From assembly GCA_023436805.1 (NCBI GenBank), contig JAEZHT010000024.1:1-29555 (forward strand): a stretch of 29,555 bases of DNA. Reading direction: 5' to 3'. Made by a program: the position numbers and the translations under genes. The DNA comes from Bacillota bacterium. GTDB taxonomy: Bacteria > Bacillota_I > Bacilli_A > Acholeplasmatales > UBA5453. Within the stretch, counting starts at the first letter, position 1; each line of letters starts with the position of its first letter. The notes beneath the pieces are model-generated. The model was not told the DNA's origin and searched no databases. It was given only the letters and a program-made list of their open reading frames with translations. Below, piece after piece: positions 1 through 7,670 of the stretch.

Positions 1-974
1 TCATCACACCAAACATCCCATCGAAAACCACACCGGTCGGGATTGATGATAAAGACAATATCCTAATTAGAGACTGGGGTACACCAAAGGAATTCACATT
101 CCCAATCAAAGACCACGCGGATTTGGGTGAAAAGTTGGGTGTTTTAGATTTCCAAAGAGCAGCTAAGATTACCGGTGCTCGTTTCGTCATTGATAGAGGT
201 ATGGGAGCCCGTTTAGAACGTTCCTTAATCCAATTCATGATGGACTTACACTCAGAAGACCACGGGTATACCGAAATTATGCCACCATATTTGATCAATG
301 AAGCATCGATGTACGCCACAGGTCAATTCCCTAAATTCAAAGCGGATTCTTATAAAGTAACATCAGATGAAGATACGTGGTATTTAAACCCAACCGCGGA
401 AGTACCAACCATCAATATGTATCGTGATGAAATCATCGATGGTGATTTATTACCACTTAAGTTTGTTTCCTATACCACTGCATTTAGAAGTGAAGCAGGT
501 TCTGCAGGTAGAGATACCAAAGGGATTTTGAGACAACATCAATTCAATAAAGTGGAACTCATCAAATTCACCAAACCAGAAGATTCTTATGCAGAACTTG
601 AGAAGATGTTAAAGAACTCAGAAAAAGTCTTACAACTCTTAAAGTTACCTTATCGTGTGGTGGCGTTATCGACAGGTGATATGGGCTTTGGTATGGCGAA
701 GACATACGACATTGAAGTATGGATTCCAAGCCAAAACACTTATAGAGAAATCGGTTCGATTTCTAATGCTGAAGATTATCAAGCTAGACGCGGAAACATT
801 CGTTTCAAACGTACGAAAGACGCGAAGACCGAATATGTGCATACCTTGAACGGCTCTGGTTTAGCTGTGGGTAGAACAATGATCGCCATTATGGAGAATT
901 ATCAAAACGAAGACGGAACAATCACTGTACCGGATGTGCTTGTACAGTACATGCATACGACCGTCATCAAGTAA
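1..974 (+). CDS. serS: Seryl-tRNA synthetase, 5'-truncated by window edge
   Basis: Class II aminoacyl-tRNA synthetase that charges tRNA-Ser with serine in the cytoplasm. The frame is open from base 3 and ends at TAA 972-974, giving 323 visible residues against about 425 in the family. The N-terminal coiled-coil arm that grips the long variable arm of tRNA-Ser is therefore outside the window; this is an edge effect, not a mutation. Visible hallmarks are the LGEKLGVLDFQRAAKITGAR segment near bases 123-182, the serine-binding TAEVP, the motif 2 sequence FRSEAG...RQHQFNKVE (about 484-561), and motif 3 GSGLAVGRTM near the C-terminus (about 853-882). A TTG at 123 is only an internal in-frame codon, not a start. 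A hairpin with a T-tract about 100 bases downstream could terminate it. Confidence 0.96.
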   Translation, partial: ITPNIPSKTTPVGIDDKDNILIRDWGTPKEFTFPIKDHADLGEKLGVLDFQRAAKITGARFVIDRGMGARLERSLIQFMMDLHSEDHGYTEIMPPYLINEASMYATGQFPKFKADSYKVTSDEDTWYLNPTAEVPTINMYRDEIIDGDLLPLKFVSYTTAFRSEAGSAGRDTKGILRQHQFNKVELIKFTKPEDSYAELEKMLKNSEKVLQLLKLPYRVVALSTGDMGFGMAKTYDIEVWIPSQNTYREIGSISNAEDYQARRGNIRFKRTKDAKTEYVHTLNGSGLAVGRTMIAIMENYQNEDGTITVPDVLVQYMHTTVIK

Positions 975-1069
975 CACAAAAATCCATAATTATGTGATAA
1001 TTTACCCATAATTTATAGATATAATGTGTACATACTGATAACTTATTTTTTTCTCCTACCTTCCTATGT

Positions 1070-1075
1070 TATAAT
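1070..1075 (+). promoter_or_regulatory. Extended -10 promoter ahead of the two-component operon
   Basis: TATAAT preceded by TGT forms an extended -10 box (TGTTATAAT, from 1067). No good -35 is seen at 17 bases, which is common for extended -10 promoters. Transcription from here would begin inside or just before the hairpin at 1077-1113, so the leader may be attenuated. Confidence 0.55.
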
Positions 1076-1076
1076 G

Positions 1077-1113
1077 AAAGTGCCTTAAAAAGGGGCACTT
1101 TCTTTATTTTTTT
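1077..1113 (+). terminator. Hairpin plus T-tract between serS and the response regulator
   Basis: AAAGTGCC (1077-1084) pairs with GGCACTTT (1094-1101), followed by CTTTATTTTTTT. It looks like an intrinsic terminator, probably for serS. Because a TATAAT box ends two bases before the stem, it also lies in the leader of the downstream operon and could act there as an attenuator. Confidence 0.7.
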
Positions 1114-1125
1114 GGAGGTTAAACC

Positions 1126-1779
1126 ATGAAAATTTACTATGTAGAAGATGAACAGGACTTAGCTTCGATCATTAAAAAGTACTTGATCAAAGAAGGCTAT
1201 GAAGTCTCAGTATTTGAATCTGGTGAAGACGCGATGACCCACGTGGCTGATGATATCGACCTATGGATTTTAGATATCATGCTCACCGGGGATATCAATG
1301 GTTATGATCTAATCGCGGCCATCAAAGAAAAGAATCCGAAAGTGTCGGTTATTTTTACTTCAGCCAGAGACCATGATTTAGATAAAATCAGAGGGTTAGA
1401 ATTGGGTTCGGACGATTATCTTGCGAAACCATATTCACCTAGAGAACTCATCCTAAGGGTTAAAGCGATTTTGAGAAGAGCCAACCGAATGAGTCCTAAC
1501 CTACTCAAATACGATAATTATGAAATCAATATTGAAAAACGTATCATCAAAGATAACGATCAAGTGATTGAGTTAACCAATAAGGAATTTGAATTGATGT
1601 TGTTCTTCGTTGAAAATAAAAACCAAGCTTTCTCTAGAGAACAAATCCTCGCCCACGTTTGGGGTCAAGATTACTTTGGGTCTGATAGGGTCGTTGACGA
1701 TTTATTGAGACGTCTTAGACAAAAGATGCCAAACTTAATGATTGAAACCATCTATGGTTATGGATACAGATTGTTATAA
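1126..1779 (+). CDS. OmpR/PhoB-family response regulator
   Basis: Cytoplasmic DNA-binding regulator of a two-component system, 217 residues. The receiver domain (about 1-115) has the acidic pair E8/D9, the phospho-acceptor D50 in WILDIML, T78/S79 and the conserved lysine K101 in the LAKPY motif. The C-terminal winged-helix domain (about 122-217) ends with the typical YGYGYRLL. The start is an ATG preceded by TTTGGAGG at about 1111-1116. The TAA stop shares one base with the ATG of the histidine kinase, indicating translational coupling. The target genes cannot be read from the sequence. The receiver carries a short insertion-like MLTGDINGYD segment where many homologues have MLPGMDGF, so pocket spacing is slightly unusual. 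Confidence 0.93.
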   Translation: MKIYYVEDEQDLASIIKKYLIKEGYEVSVFESGEDAMTHVADDIDLWILDIMLTGDINGYDLIAAIKEKNPKVSVIFTSARDHDLDKIRGLELGSDDYLAKPYSPRELILRVKAILRRANRMSPNLLKYDNYEINIEKRIIKDNDQVIELTNKEFELMLFFVENKNQAFSREQILAHVWGQDYFGSDRVVDDLLRRLRQKMPNLMIETIYGYGYRLL

Positions 1780-3101
1780 TGAAAAAATTTAAACTGTCGA
1801 CTCAAGTAGTCATTCTATTTACGACAGTCACCATATTATCCTCGATGATCTTCGGGTACATCTCTTGGCGTAACTACCAAACGGTCTATCTCGGTTTGGC
1901 ACGCAATCAAGTAGAAACCTACTTAGAAGCGAGCATCGATTTACCGAAGGATAGAGAAGATTATCTAGGCTACATTTTGGTCACTGTCAACCGGGTTTCC
2001 ACGTTTCGTGCGGACGTGACAAACCGCATTGTATCGCCAAATGCCAATACAATGTTGGGGGGCGATATCGACCGCATTAACCGTATCATCGAAGCCGCTT
2101 ATCTAGGCGATTTTATCTATAGTGATTCTTCAGGCGTATTCTATGTAGACATACAAGAACGTTTGATTATTGACGGCGAAACTTCTGAATATATGATCGC
2201 TGTGATGGACAGTTCCTACATCGATTCGATCAAAGCTTCCACGATGCGAGAGGAAGTATTGACCACGTTCTTAGGCACGTTCTTATCGTTCGCCATCATC
2301 GTCTTTATCGGTAATACGATCATCGCGATGTGGAGTAGACAAACCGCTGCGAGAATTAGACACATTCAAAAAGAAGTCAGTACATTCAATAAATCGGGGT
2401 ATGAAAATAAAGTTGAACTCGAAGGTGAAGATGAATTATCTGAACTCGCTAGAAGCATCGAAGCGTTGAGATTAGAAATTCGTGAGAATGAAAAAACCAA
2501 ACAAGAAATGTTCCAAAACGTATCCCATGACTTGAAAACACCCATTTCGGTCATCCAGTCCTATGCCGAAGCGATGTTGGACGGTACAACGGATGTCGGA
2601 GACGCGAAAATAATCATCAAACAAACCGAAAAACTCGAATCCAAAGTACGCATGTTATTAGAACTCAACAAGATCAACAACATAGAAATGAATCACACCC
2701 TTGAAGAAGTCTCGATAAAAGATATCATCATGAATGTGACTCAAAACAACAAACACCGTTTTGGACGTGTCGAGGTCATCACAGATTTAGACAACTCTAA
2801 ATTCATTGGGGTCAAAGAATACTTTTATACTTCGATAGAAAACTTGATTGATAACGCCATTCGTTACGCGAAAACAAAAATCGTTATTACAATGAAAAAC
2901 GGGACCTTATCGTTCTATAACGACGGCCCCGCAATTGAAGACAAATACATTAAAGATGGATTCAAGCCTTATGAAAAAGGTTCAAAAGGTCAGTTTGGTA
3001 TAGGTATGTCCATCGTCCAGAAGACGTTCAATCGATTTGGCTTTTCGCTGTCGGTTGAAAATGTGGATAATGGCGTCAAATTCACGATAAAGAAGCTTTA
3101 A
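1779..3101 (+). CDS. Membrane sensor histidine kinase
   Basis: Partner of the upstream regulator, 440 residues. There is a membrane helix at about 8-29, an extracytoplasmic sensor region of about 130 residues (30-160), and a second helix at about 160-183. A HAMP-like linker follows, then the DHp helix with H250 in the motif VSHDLKTPI. The ATPase domain has the N box ENLIDNAIRYAK (from E354) and a glycine-rich lid GQFGIGMSIV (from G404). These are the hallmarks of a HisKA/HATPase_c kinase that autophosphorylates H250 and passes phosphate to D50 of the regulator. The sensor domain was not recognised, so the stimulus is unknown. The ATG overlaps the regulator stop by one base. The 3' end overlaps the convergent HIT gene by 20 bases. 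Confidence 0.93.
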   Translation: MKKFKLSTQVVILFTTVTILSSMIFGYISWRNYQTVYLGLARNQVETYLEASIDLPKDREDYLGYILVTVNRVSTFRADVTNRIVSPNANTMLGGDIDRINRIIEAAYLGDFIYSDSSGVFYVDIQERLIIDGETSEYMIAVMDSSYIDSIKASTMREEVLTTFLGTFLSFAIIVFIGNTIIAMWSRQTAARIRHIQKEVSTFNKSGYENKVELEGEDELSELARSIEALRLEIRENEKTKQEMFQNVSHDLKTPISVIQSYAEAMLDGTTDVGDAKIIIKQTEKLESKVRMLLELNKINNIEMNHTLEEVSIKDIIMNVTQNNKHRFGRVEVITDLDNSKFIGVKEYFYTSIENLIDNAIRYAKTKIVITMKNGTLSFYNDGPAIEDKYIKDGFKPYEKGSKGQFGIGMSIVQKTFNRFGFSLSVENVDNGVKFTIKKL

Positions 3102-3501
3102 TGGCTTCTTTTCTTTTTTCGAAGTCTTGTTTCGAAATTTCATTCACGTGGTTGACCATTTTCATGTTTACCAAGTCATCACCTTGGTAGCGTGGAATCA
3201 AGTGGATATGAAAGTGAAAAACGCTTTGTGAAGCGAAAGCACCGTTGTTACTGAGGATGTTTAATCCCTCTGGGTTGAATGCTTTTTGGATCGCTTTCGC
3301 AACTTTGGTAGCCACGGCCAAGACTTTTCCGGAGAGTTCTTCAGGCATATCAAAAATTGTTTCATATTGTGCCTTAGGGACAACTAAAGTGTGTCCTTTG
3401 GTAGCTTGGGTAATATCTAAGAACGCGATGACGAACTCGTCTTCGTACACAATGTGGGCAGGGATTTCTCGCTTGATGATTTTTGTGAATACAGATTCCA
3501 T
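3082..3501 (-). CDS. HIT-family nucleotide hydrolase/transferase
   Basis: Small cytoplasmic protein of 139 residues with the histidine-triad motif HFHIHL (H96, H98, H100). The family hydrolyses or transfers nucleoside monophosphates from substrates such as adenosine phosphoramidates or acyl-adenylates. Other family signatures are the N-terminal FTKIIKREIPA, the FLDITQATKGHTLVVPK segment and SNNGAFASQSVFHFHIH. The length is normal for bacterial HIT proteins. The ATG at 3501-3499 is preceded by CGAGGAA and an extended -10 box on the minus strand. It is a single-gene unit convergent with the histidine kinase, and the last 20 bases overlap. The precise substrate cannot be told from sequence. Confidence 0.93.
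   Translation of the reverse strand: MESVFTKIIKREIPAHIVYEDEFVIAFLDITQATKGHTLVVPKAQYETIFDMPEELSGKVLAVATKVAKAIQKAFNPEGLNILSNNGAFASQSVFHFHIHLIPRYQGDDLVNMKMVNHVNEISKQDFEKRKEAIKASLS
3089..3120 (+). terminator. Terminator of the two-component operon
   Basis: AAAGAAGC (3089-3096) pairs with GCTTCTTT (3104-3111) around a seven-base loop, followed by TCTTTTTTC. The kinase stop codon sits in the loop, and the hairpin lies inside the 3' coding end of the convergent HIT gene. The T-tract serves the + strand; the minus-strand side is weaker. Confidence 0.75.
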
Positions 3502-3528
3502 ATATTTATTCCTCGTTTCTTTACTTAC

Positions 3529-3534
3529 ATTATA
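3529..3534 (-). promoter_or_regulatory. Extended -10 promoter of the HIT gene
   Basis: Read on the minus strand, the sequence is TGATATAATG, an extended -10 box about 28 bases upstream of the ATG, with GAGG between. No strong -35 is seen. Confidence 0.55.
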
Positions 3535-3618
3535 TCATAATCATCATTCAGTAAAAGTATGACCTAAAAAAACTTAAGTATGAACCTGAAACATTATTCA
3601 CATTGTTTACGCTCTTGG

Positions 3619-3647
3619 TTGTTTTATAAAACAAAGGGTGCTATAAT
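3619..3647 (+). promoter_or_regulatory. pduL promoter with a 16-bp palindrome in the spacer
   Basis: A -35 box TTGTTT (3619-3624) and a -10 box TATAAT (3642-3647, preceded by TGC) are 17 bases apart. The perfect palindrome TTGTTTTATAAAACAA occupies 3619-3634, covering the -35 box and half the spacer. That is where a repressor dimer would block RNA polymerase. It shares the TTGT...ACAA ends of Rex operators but is two bases shorter than the usual 18-bp Rex consensus, so the regulator is not assigned. Confidence 0.6.
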
Positions 3648-3671
3648 TAAGCAGTAATGGAGGACTATAAC

Positions 3672-4262
3672 ATGAAAAGAATACCCGTAGGCATTTCCGG
3701 TAGACATTTACACCTTACACAAGCTCACCTTGAGGTCTTGTTCGGTAAGGACTATCAACTCACAAAAATGAAAGACTTAAGCCAACCAGGTCAATACGCA
3801 GCTGAAGAAAAAGTAGACGTATACAGCCCAGCAGGCAAGTTGATTGCAGGGGTTCGTATTTTAGGACCAGTGAGACCTGCATCTCAAGTAGAAATTTCAA
3901 GAAGCGACGCAATTAGAGGCAAGTTTGTTGCACCAGTGAGATCCAGTGGTGACGTCAAGGGTTCAGGCCCATGCAAACTCGTTGGACCTAAAGGCGAAGT
4001 CGAGCTATCTGAAGGCGTGATTGTTGCGGATAGACACATCCACTTCTCGTTAGAAGACGCCGCTGAATTTGGTGTTAAAGATGGGGACAAAGTATCCATT
4101 TTCATCGATAACAACAAAGGCGGTTTACTCAATAATGTCTTATGCCGTGTATCCCCTAAGTTTGCCTTAGACTGCCATCTAGATACCGATGACGGTGCAG
4201 CATTTGAACTCAATACAGGCGATACTTGCATCCTAGTAAAATCCTACAAAATCAACGAATAA
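3672..4262 (+). CDS. pduL: PduL-type phosphate acyltransferase (phosphotransacylase)
   Basis: Interconverts acyl-CoA and acyl phosphate (acetyl or propanoyl), feeding acetate kinase for ATP synthesis; cytoplasmic, 196 residues. Family metal-ligand signatures are present: HLH at 12-14 in VGISGRHLHLT, RHIHF (H122, H124), and HLDTDDGAAF (H169, D171, D173). An in-frame ATG 15 bases upstream (3657) contains the GGAGG that serves as ribosome binding site for the ATG at 3672, so 3672 is chosen as the start. PduL is often found in bacterial microcompartments, but no shell genes or encapsulation peptide are seen here. A housekeeping role as the cell's phosphotransacetylase is more likely. It is monocistronic, with its own promoter and a modest terminator. 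Confidence 0.9.
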   Translation: MKRIPVGISGRHLHLTQAHLEVLFGKDYQLTKMKDLSQPGQYAAEEKVDVYSPAGKLIAGVRILGPVRPASQVEISRSDAIRGKFVAPVRSSGDVKGSGPCKLVGPKGEVELSEGVIVADRHIHFSLEDAAEFGVKDGDKVSIFIDNNKGGLLNNVLCRVSPKFALDCHLDTDDGAAFELNTGDTCILVKSYKINE

Positions 4263-4287
4263 GTCCTTCACAGGGCTTTTTCTTCTT
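4262..4287 (+). terminator. Weak terminator after pduL
   Basis: AGTCCT (4262-4267) pairs with AGGGCT (4272-4277), including one G-T pair, followed by TTTTCTTCTT. The short stem suggests partial read-through into the HD gene, for which no separate promoter is evident. Confidence 0.5.
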
Positions 4288-4301
4288 CAAGGAGGGACAC
4301 C

Positions 4302-5519
4302 ATGTTTCCTAAACTCGAACGTAAGAAAGTATTCAGAGACCCACTCTATGGTTACATCTATGTGACCGAGGCAGTCATCTCTGATTTGATCGACACCAAA
4401 GAATTTCAACGCTTAAGAAGAATTCGTCAACTCTCTGGTGTGTCGATGGTTTTTCATGGCGCAGAACATTCAAGATTCTCACACTCTTTAGGTGTGTATA
4501 GTCTCGCTTTGAACGTCTTAGAAGAAGTCGATATCTTAAAACAAAAACTCACTGAATACGAACAAATCGTATTTTTAGCCAGTGCCTTACTTCATGACGT
4601 CGGACACGGGCCTTATTCACATGCCTTTGAACATGTCTTCAAAGTACGTCACGAAAAATCCACGGCACTCATCATTACGGGTAAAACTGAAATTAAAACC
4701 GTACTAGATAATTATGATCCTAACTTAGCCTCAGACATTGCCAGTGTCATTTTAAAGCATGGAAAATTCCCAATCATTGAACAACTCATTTCTTCACAAC
4801 TCGATGTCGATCGTATGGACTATCTTGAAAGAGATGCCTTTCATACCGGTGCGGCTTATGGCCGTTTGGATAAAGACCGTATCATTCGCATGCTTACCAT
4901 TGTCGATAACCAAGTTGTCTTCAAAGAAGGCGCAGTCCACGCGATTGAGAACTATTTAATGAGCCGTTACCACATGTATTGGCAAGTTTACTACCACCCG
5001 GTAGCCAGGAGCTATGAAGTCATGTTAGAATCGATTTACAAACGTATTTTAGACCTCATAAAAAGCCATCAATTGAACGATGAATACGCTGACTACTTAA
5101 AAATAATTATTGAAAATGGCTTCGAAGAAAACGCCTATTTCGAATTGGATGACTATTATGTTAATGGCCTAATCAAGCGTTTTTCACATTGTAGTGATTC
5201 GATACTGAATGAATTATGCAACGAATTTTTAAAAAGAAAACTCTTCAAATATATCTCAGTAAATGACAATCAGGCACAAATTTTTAAAGACATCATCGAT
5301 GGGTACCATTTGATCCCATATGAATATAAAATAGATTACATTTCTCAAGCAACTTACCTCGTGGATGAGTTTGATATAGCCGTTTCTAAAATCCTCATAC
5401 TTTCTAAGGATGGACAACTCAAAACCCTAGATCAAATCTCACCAATTATCCGAGGTTTGTCTACTTCCGGTATTAAGTCAGACCAAAAATTATACTATAG
5501 GGATAAAACACATGCCTGA
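4302..5519 (+). CDS. HD-domain phosphohydrolase, dGTPase/YwfO-like
   Basis: A 405-residue cytoplasmic HD-superfamily metal-dependent phosphohydrolase resembling the YwfO/dGTPase-like group, which acts on (deoxy)nucleoside triphosphates. Visible motifs are the opening DPLYGYI, RLRRIRQLSG, the metal-ligand histidine in HSRFSHSLGV (56-65), the HD pair H98-D99 in LLHDVGHGPYSHAFEH, and the distal aspartate in DVDRMDYL (from D168). The rest is helical and poorly conserved. AAGGAGGG lies at about 4289-4296 upstream of the ATG. The 3' end overlaps rnmV by eight bases, tying it to the rnmV-ksgA-ispE run. The natural substrate is not determinable; nucleotide-pool control is the family-based guess. Confidence 0.88.
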   Translation: MFPKLERKKVFRDPLYGYIYVTEAVISDLIDTKEFQRLRRIRQLSGVSMVFHGAEHSRFSHSLGVYSLALNVLEEVDILKQKLTEYEQIVFLASALLHDVGHGPYSHAFEHVFKVRHEKSTALIITGKTEIKTVLDNYDPNLASDIASVILKHGKFPIIEQLISSQLDVDRMDYLERDAFHTGAAYGRLDKDRIIRMLTIVDNQVVFKEGAVHAIENYLMSRYHMYWQVYYHPVARSYEVMLESIYKRILDLIKSHQLNDEYADYLKIIIENGFEENAYFELDDYYVNGLIKRFSHCSDSILNELCNEFLKRKLFKYISVNDNQAQIFKDIIDGYHLIPYEYKIDYISQATYLVDEFDIAVSKILILSKDGQLKTLDQISPIIRGLSTSGIKSDQKLYYRDKTHA

Positions 5520-6051
5520 GATCATCGTCGTAGAAGGTAGACACGATTATCAAAAAATCAAAGCAGTTTTACCCGATGTCGATATCCTCATGACCAATGG
5601 TTCGGCCGTTGAAGAATCGTTCCTACAACAACTTGAAAGATTGTCTTTGACACACGACATCATCGTATTCGTTGACGCCGATAATTCGGGTGAACGTTTA
5701 AGAAGAATCATCAGCAAGCGAATCCCTTCAGTCAAACACGCCTTCATAGAAAGGCAATTATCTTTATCCAGCAATGAAAAGAAAGTCGGGATTGAACACG
5801 CTGACCATGAAACCATCTTAAATGCACTCAATTTAAAAAAGAGTGCGAAACCAGGGTCAGACATCACGAAACATTTTCTCATCGAACAAGGGTTGATTGG
5901 CGAAAATGAATCTAGAATCAAACGGCTCTTTTTGTGTGAATCGCTCAATATTGGGTATGTTAATGGCAAGGGTCTGTTTCATCGTCTATCTTTATTCGGA
6001 ATTACACAACACACAGTGAAGGAGGTTCTCGATGGATACCAATCGTCCTAA
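5512..6051 (+). CDS. rnmV: Ribonuclease M5
   Basis: Toprim-domain endonuclease that matures 5S rRNA precursors, cutting both strands of the precursor stem on the ribosomal protein complex. It has 179 residues, close to the 180-190 usual in the family. The Toprim glutamate is E8 in IIVVEGRHD, and the metal-binding DxD is D55/D57 in FVDADNSGERLRR. The usual M5 form is closer to TDPDxPGE, so this copy is somewhat divergent at that loop, but the acidic residues are kept. GIEHAD follows. The position directly before ksgA is the classic Firmicutes arrangement. It overlaps the HD gene by eight bases and ksgA by twenty, so translation is probably coupled. The upstream ribosome binding site is weak (TAGGGAT). 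Confidence 0.93.
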   Translation: MPEIIVVEGRHDYQKIKAVLPDVDILMTNGSAVEESFLQQLERLSLTHDIIVFVDADNSGERLRRIISKRIPSVKHAFIERQLSLSSNEKKVGIEHADHETILNALNLKKSAKPGSDITKHFLIEQGLIGENESRIKRLFLCESLNIGYVNGKGLFHRLSLFGITQHTVKEVLDGYQSS

Positions 6052-6841
6052 AAAGAAGTTTGGACAAAACTTTTTACAAAGCGATGTCATCTTAAAAAAA
6101 ATCATTCACGATTCGGGTGTAAATAGCGAAGACCATATCATCGAAATCGGACCTGGTCGTGGTGCACTCACGAAATATTTGGTTAAAACAGCCAAGACAT
6201 TGACTGCGTTTGAAATCGATACGACACTCTCCAGCTATTTGAATCTACTTGAACTGTTGAATCCAAACTTTAAAGTCGTATATCAAGATATCCTTGAAGT
6301 TGATTTGGATCAATATATTCAAGAACACATTGGTTCAAAAGTCAAAGTCATCGCCAACATTCCCTATTATATTACCAGTCCAATCATCTTTAAACTCTTA
6401 GAGTCATCGATGGTCAGTGAAGCGACACTGCTCATTCAAAAAGAAGTGGCAGACAGACTGGTTGCGAATGAAAAAACAGGGGATTATGGGTCATTATCGA
6501 TCATGATCAACTATCAAGCGGAAGTCAAAAAACTCATTCAAGTGAAACGTACCGCTTTTTACCCTGTACCGAATGTAGATTCTACCGTCATTCAAATCAT
6601 CAAACATAAAAAATACCAAGATTTGATTCAAGACGAAGCACTGTTTGTTAAATTGGTGAAAGCTGCGTTCACACAAAAACGTAAAACCTTAATCAACAAC
6701 TTGGTTGAACTATCTGGCTTATCCAAAGAAGCGTTATTGACCAAGCTCAAATCCATAGATCCAAAGTACGATCATTTTACCAGAGCAGAAAGCTTGTCAA
6801 TGGATGATTTCATTCGACTTGCGAATGGGTGGAAATCATGA
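6032..6841 (+). CDS. rsmA: 16S rRNA dimethyladenosine transferase (RsmA/KsgA)
   Basis: Dimethylates two adjacent adenines in the 3'-terminal helix 45 of 16S rRNA using S-adenosylmethionine, a late check in 30S assembly. It has 269 residues, normal for the family. It opens with KKKFGQNFL. The SAM-binding loop EIGPGRGALT is at 38-47, a probable SAM ribose ligand is in FEID, and the catalytic N-I-P-Y-Y motif is at 109-113. The C-terminal QKRKTL and helical domain are typical. AAGGAGG at 6019-6025, inside rnmV, gives a strong ribosome binding site and fixes the ATG at 6032. The TGA stop overlaps the ispE ATG in the four-base ATGA arrangement. Confidence 0.96.
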   Translation: MDTNRPKKKFGQNFLQSDVILKKIIHDSGVNSEDHIIEIGPGRGALTKYLVKTAKTLTAFEIDTTLSSYLNLLELLNPNFKVVYQDILEVDLDQYIQEHIGSKVKVIANIPYYITSPIIFKLLESSMVSEATLLIQKEVADRLVANEKTGDYGSLSIMINYQAEVKKLIQVKRTAFYPVPNVDSTVIQIIKHKKYQDLIQDEALFVKLVKAAFTQKRKTLINNLVELSGLSKEALLTKLKSIDPKYDHFTRAESLSMDDFIRLANGWKS

Positions 6842-7641
6842 TAGAAAAAGCGTACGCAAAAATCAATTTAATCCTCGATATCGTAGGTAAAAGACCCGAT
6901 GGGTACCATGAACTCAAGAGTTTAATGATGCCGATCGATTTCTACGATGAACTCCACTTTGAACCTTCAGATCAAATAGAATTGATTTCTAATGTCGATA
7001 TCCCCAATAACGCCATTTTAAAAACGGCTCAACTCATCCAAGACACCTATCATGTCCAACAAGGGGTTAAAATCACTTTAAACAAACGGATTCCATTAGG
7101 TGCGGGGTTGGCTGGTGGTTCTGCTGATATTTCTGCGACCATTCGTGGTTTAAATCGGTTTTGGGGGTTAAACTTACCCAATAGAGCACTGGCTCAATTG
7201 GCGAATGCACTTGGGTCAGACACACTCTTTTGTTTGTACAATCAACGGGCAGTGATTTATGGCCGTGGCGATCAAATATCGATTCTTCCCAAAAGTAAAC
7301 CCATTGAAAACATCACCTTGGTTTTTCCAAAGATGTCCATCTTAACCAGTGAAGTTTTCAAGGTATTCGAAAAGACGAGCTCACACGACTTTGAAATCAC
7401 ATTTAACACGTATTTGGTGACTAAAAACCAAGCCTTGCTTTATAATGACTTACTTGAACCAGCGTTCAAGGTATCACCTAAACTGAAAAGCATTTATGAA
7501 CAAATTCAAGCCTTGGGGCTACAGCCACATCTATCTGGTAGTGGATCTACACTATTCTTATTAGACTTAAATGCATCTCAAAAAGACTTACTTAAAAAGA
7601 TTCAAGACATCGAAATCATCGATACAAAAGAACATCAATAA
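6838..7641 (+). CDS. ispE: 4-diphosphocytidyl-2-C-methyl-D-erythritol kinase
   Basis: GHMP kinase of the non-mevalonate (MEP) isoprenoid pathway; it phosphorylates CDP-methylerythritol with ATP. The open frame extends to a GTG at 6829, but the ATG at 6838 is chosen because it forms an ATGA overlap with ksgA and follows GGGTGG, giving 267 residues. Catalytic K8 is in AYAKINL, the ATP loop PLGAGLAGGSADISA is at 86-100, the catalytic aspartate is D128 in LGSDTLF, and a C-terminal SGSGSTLFLL is present. The family usually has LGSDIPF or LGADVPF, so the residues after the aspartate vary slightly. It indicates that the organism makes isoprenoid precursors by the MEP route. Confidence 0.94.
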   Translation: MIEKAYAKINLILDIVGKRPDGYHELKSLMMPIDFYDELHFEPSDQIELISNVDIPNNAILKTAQLIQDTYHVQQGVKITLNKRIPLGAGLAGGSADISATIRGLNRFWGLNLPNRALAQLANALGSDTLFCLYNQRAVIYGRGDQISILPKSKPIENITLVFPKMSILTSEVFKVFEKTSSHDFEITFNTYLVTKNQALLYNDLLEPAFKVSPKLKSIYEQIQALGLQPHLSGSGSTLFLLDLNASQKDLLKKIQDIEIIDTKEHQ

Positions 7642-7645
7642 TTGT

Positions 7646-7651
7646 TATAAT
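7646..7651 (+). promoter_or_regulatory. Extended -10 promoter ahead of prs
   Basis: TTGTTATAATG gives TATAAT with an upstream TGT, located just after the ispE stop and 20 bases before the prs ATG. No -35 box is evident. GGGGG at 7657-7661 serves as ribosome binding site. Confidence 0.5.
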
Positions 7652-7670
7652 GAAATGGGGGTAATGTCAT

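Noticed and set aside
1770..1780. TTGTTATAATG resembling an extended -10 promoter
   Set aside because: It is the regulator's final codons, its stop and the kinase start (TAATG); a promoter there could not drive the kinase from its own ATG.
3884..4231. 115-codon minus-strand frame within pduL
   Set aside because: Antisense to a well-conserved gene, with no ribosome binding site or recognisable domain; a shadow frame.
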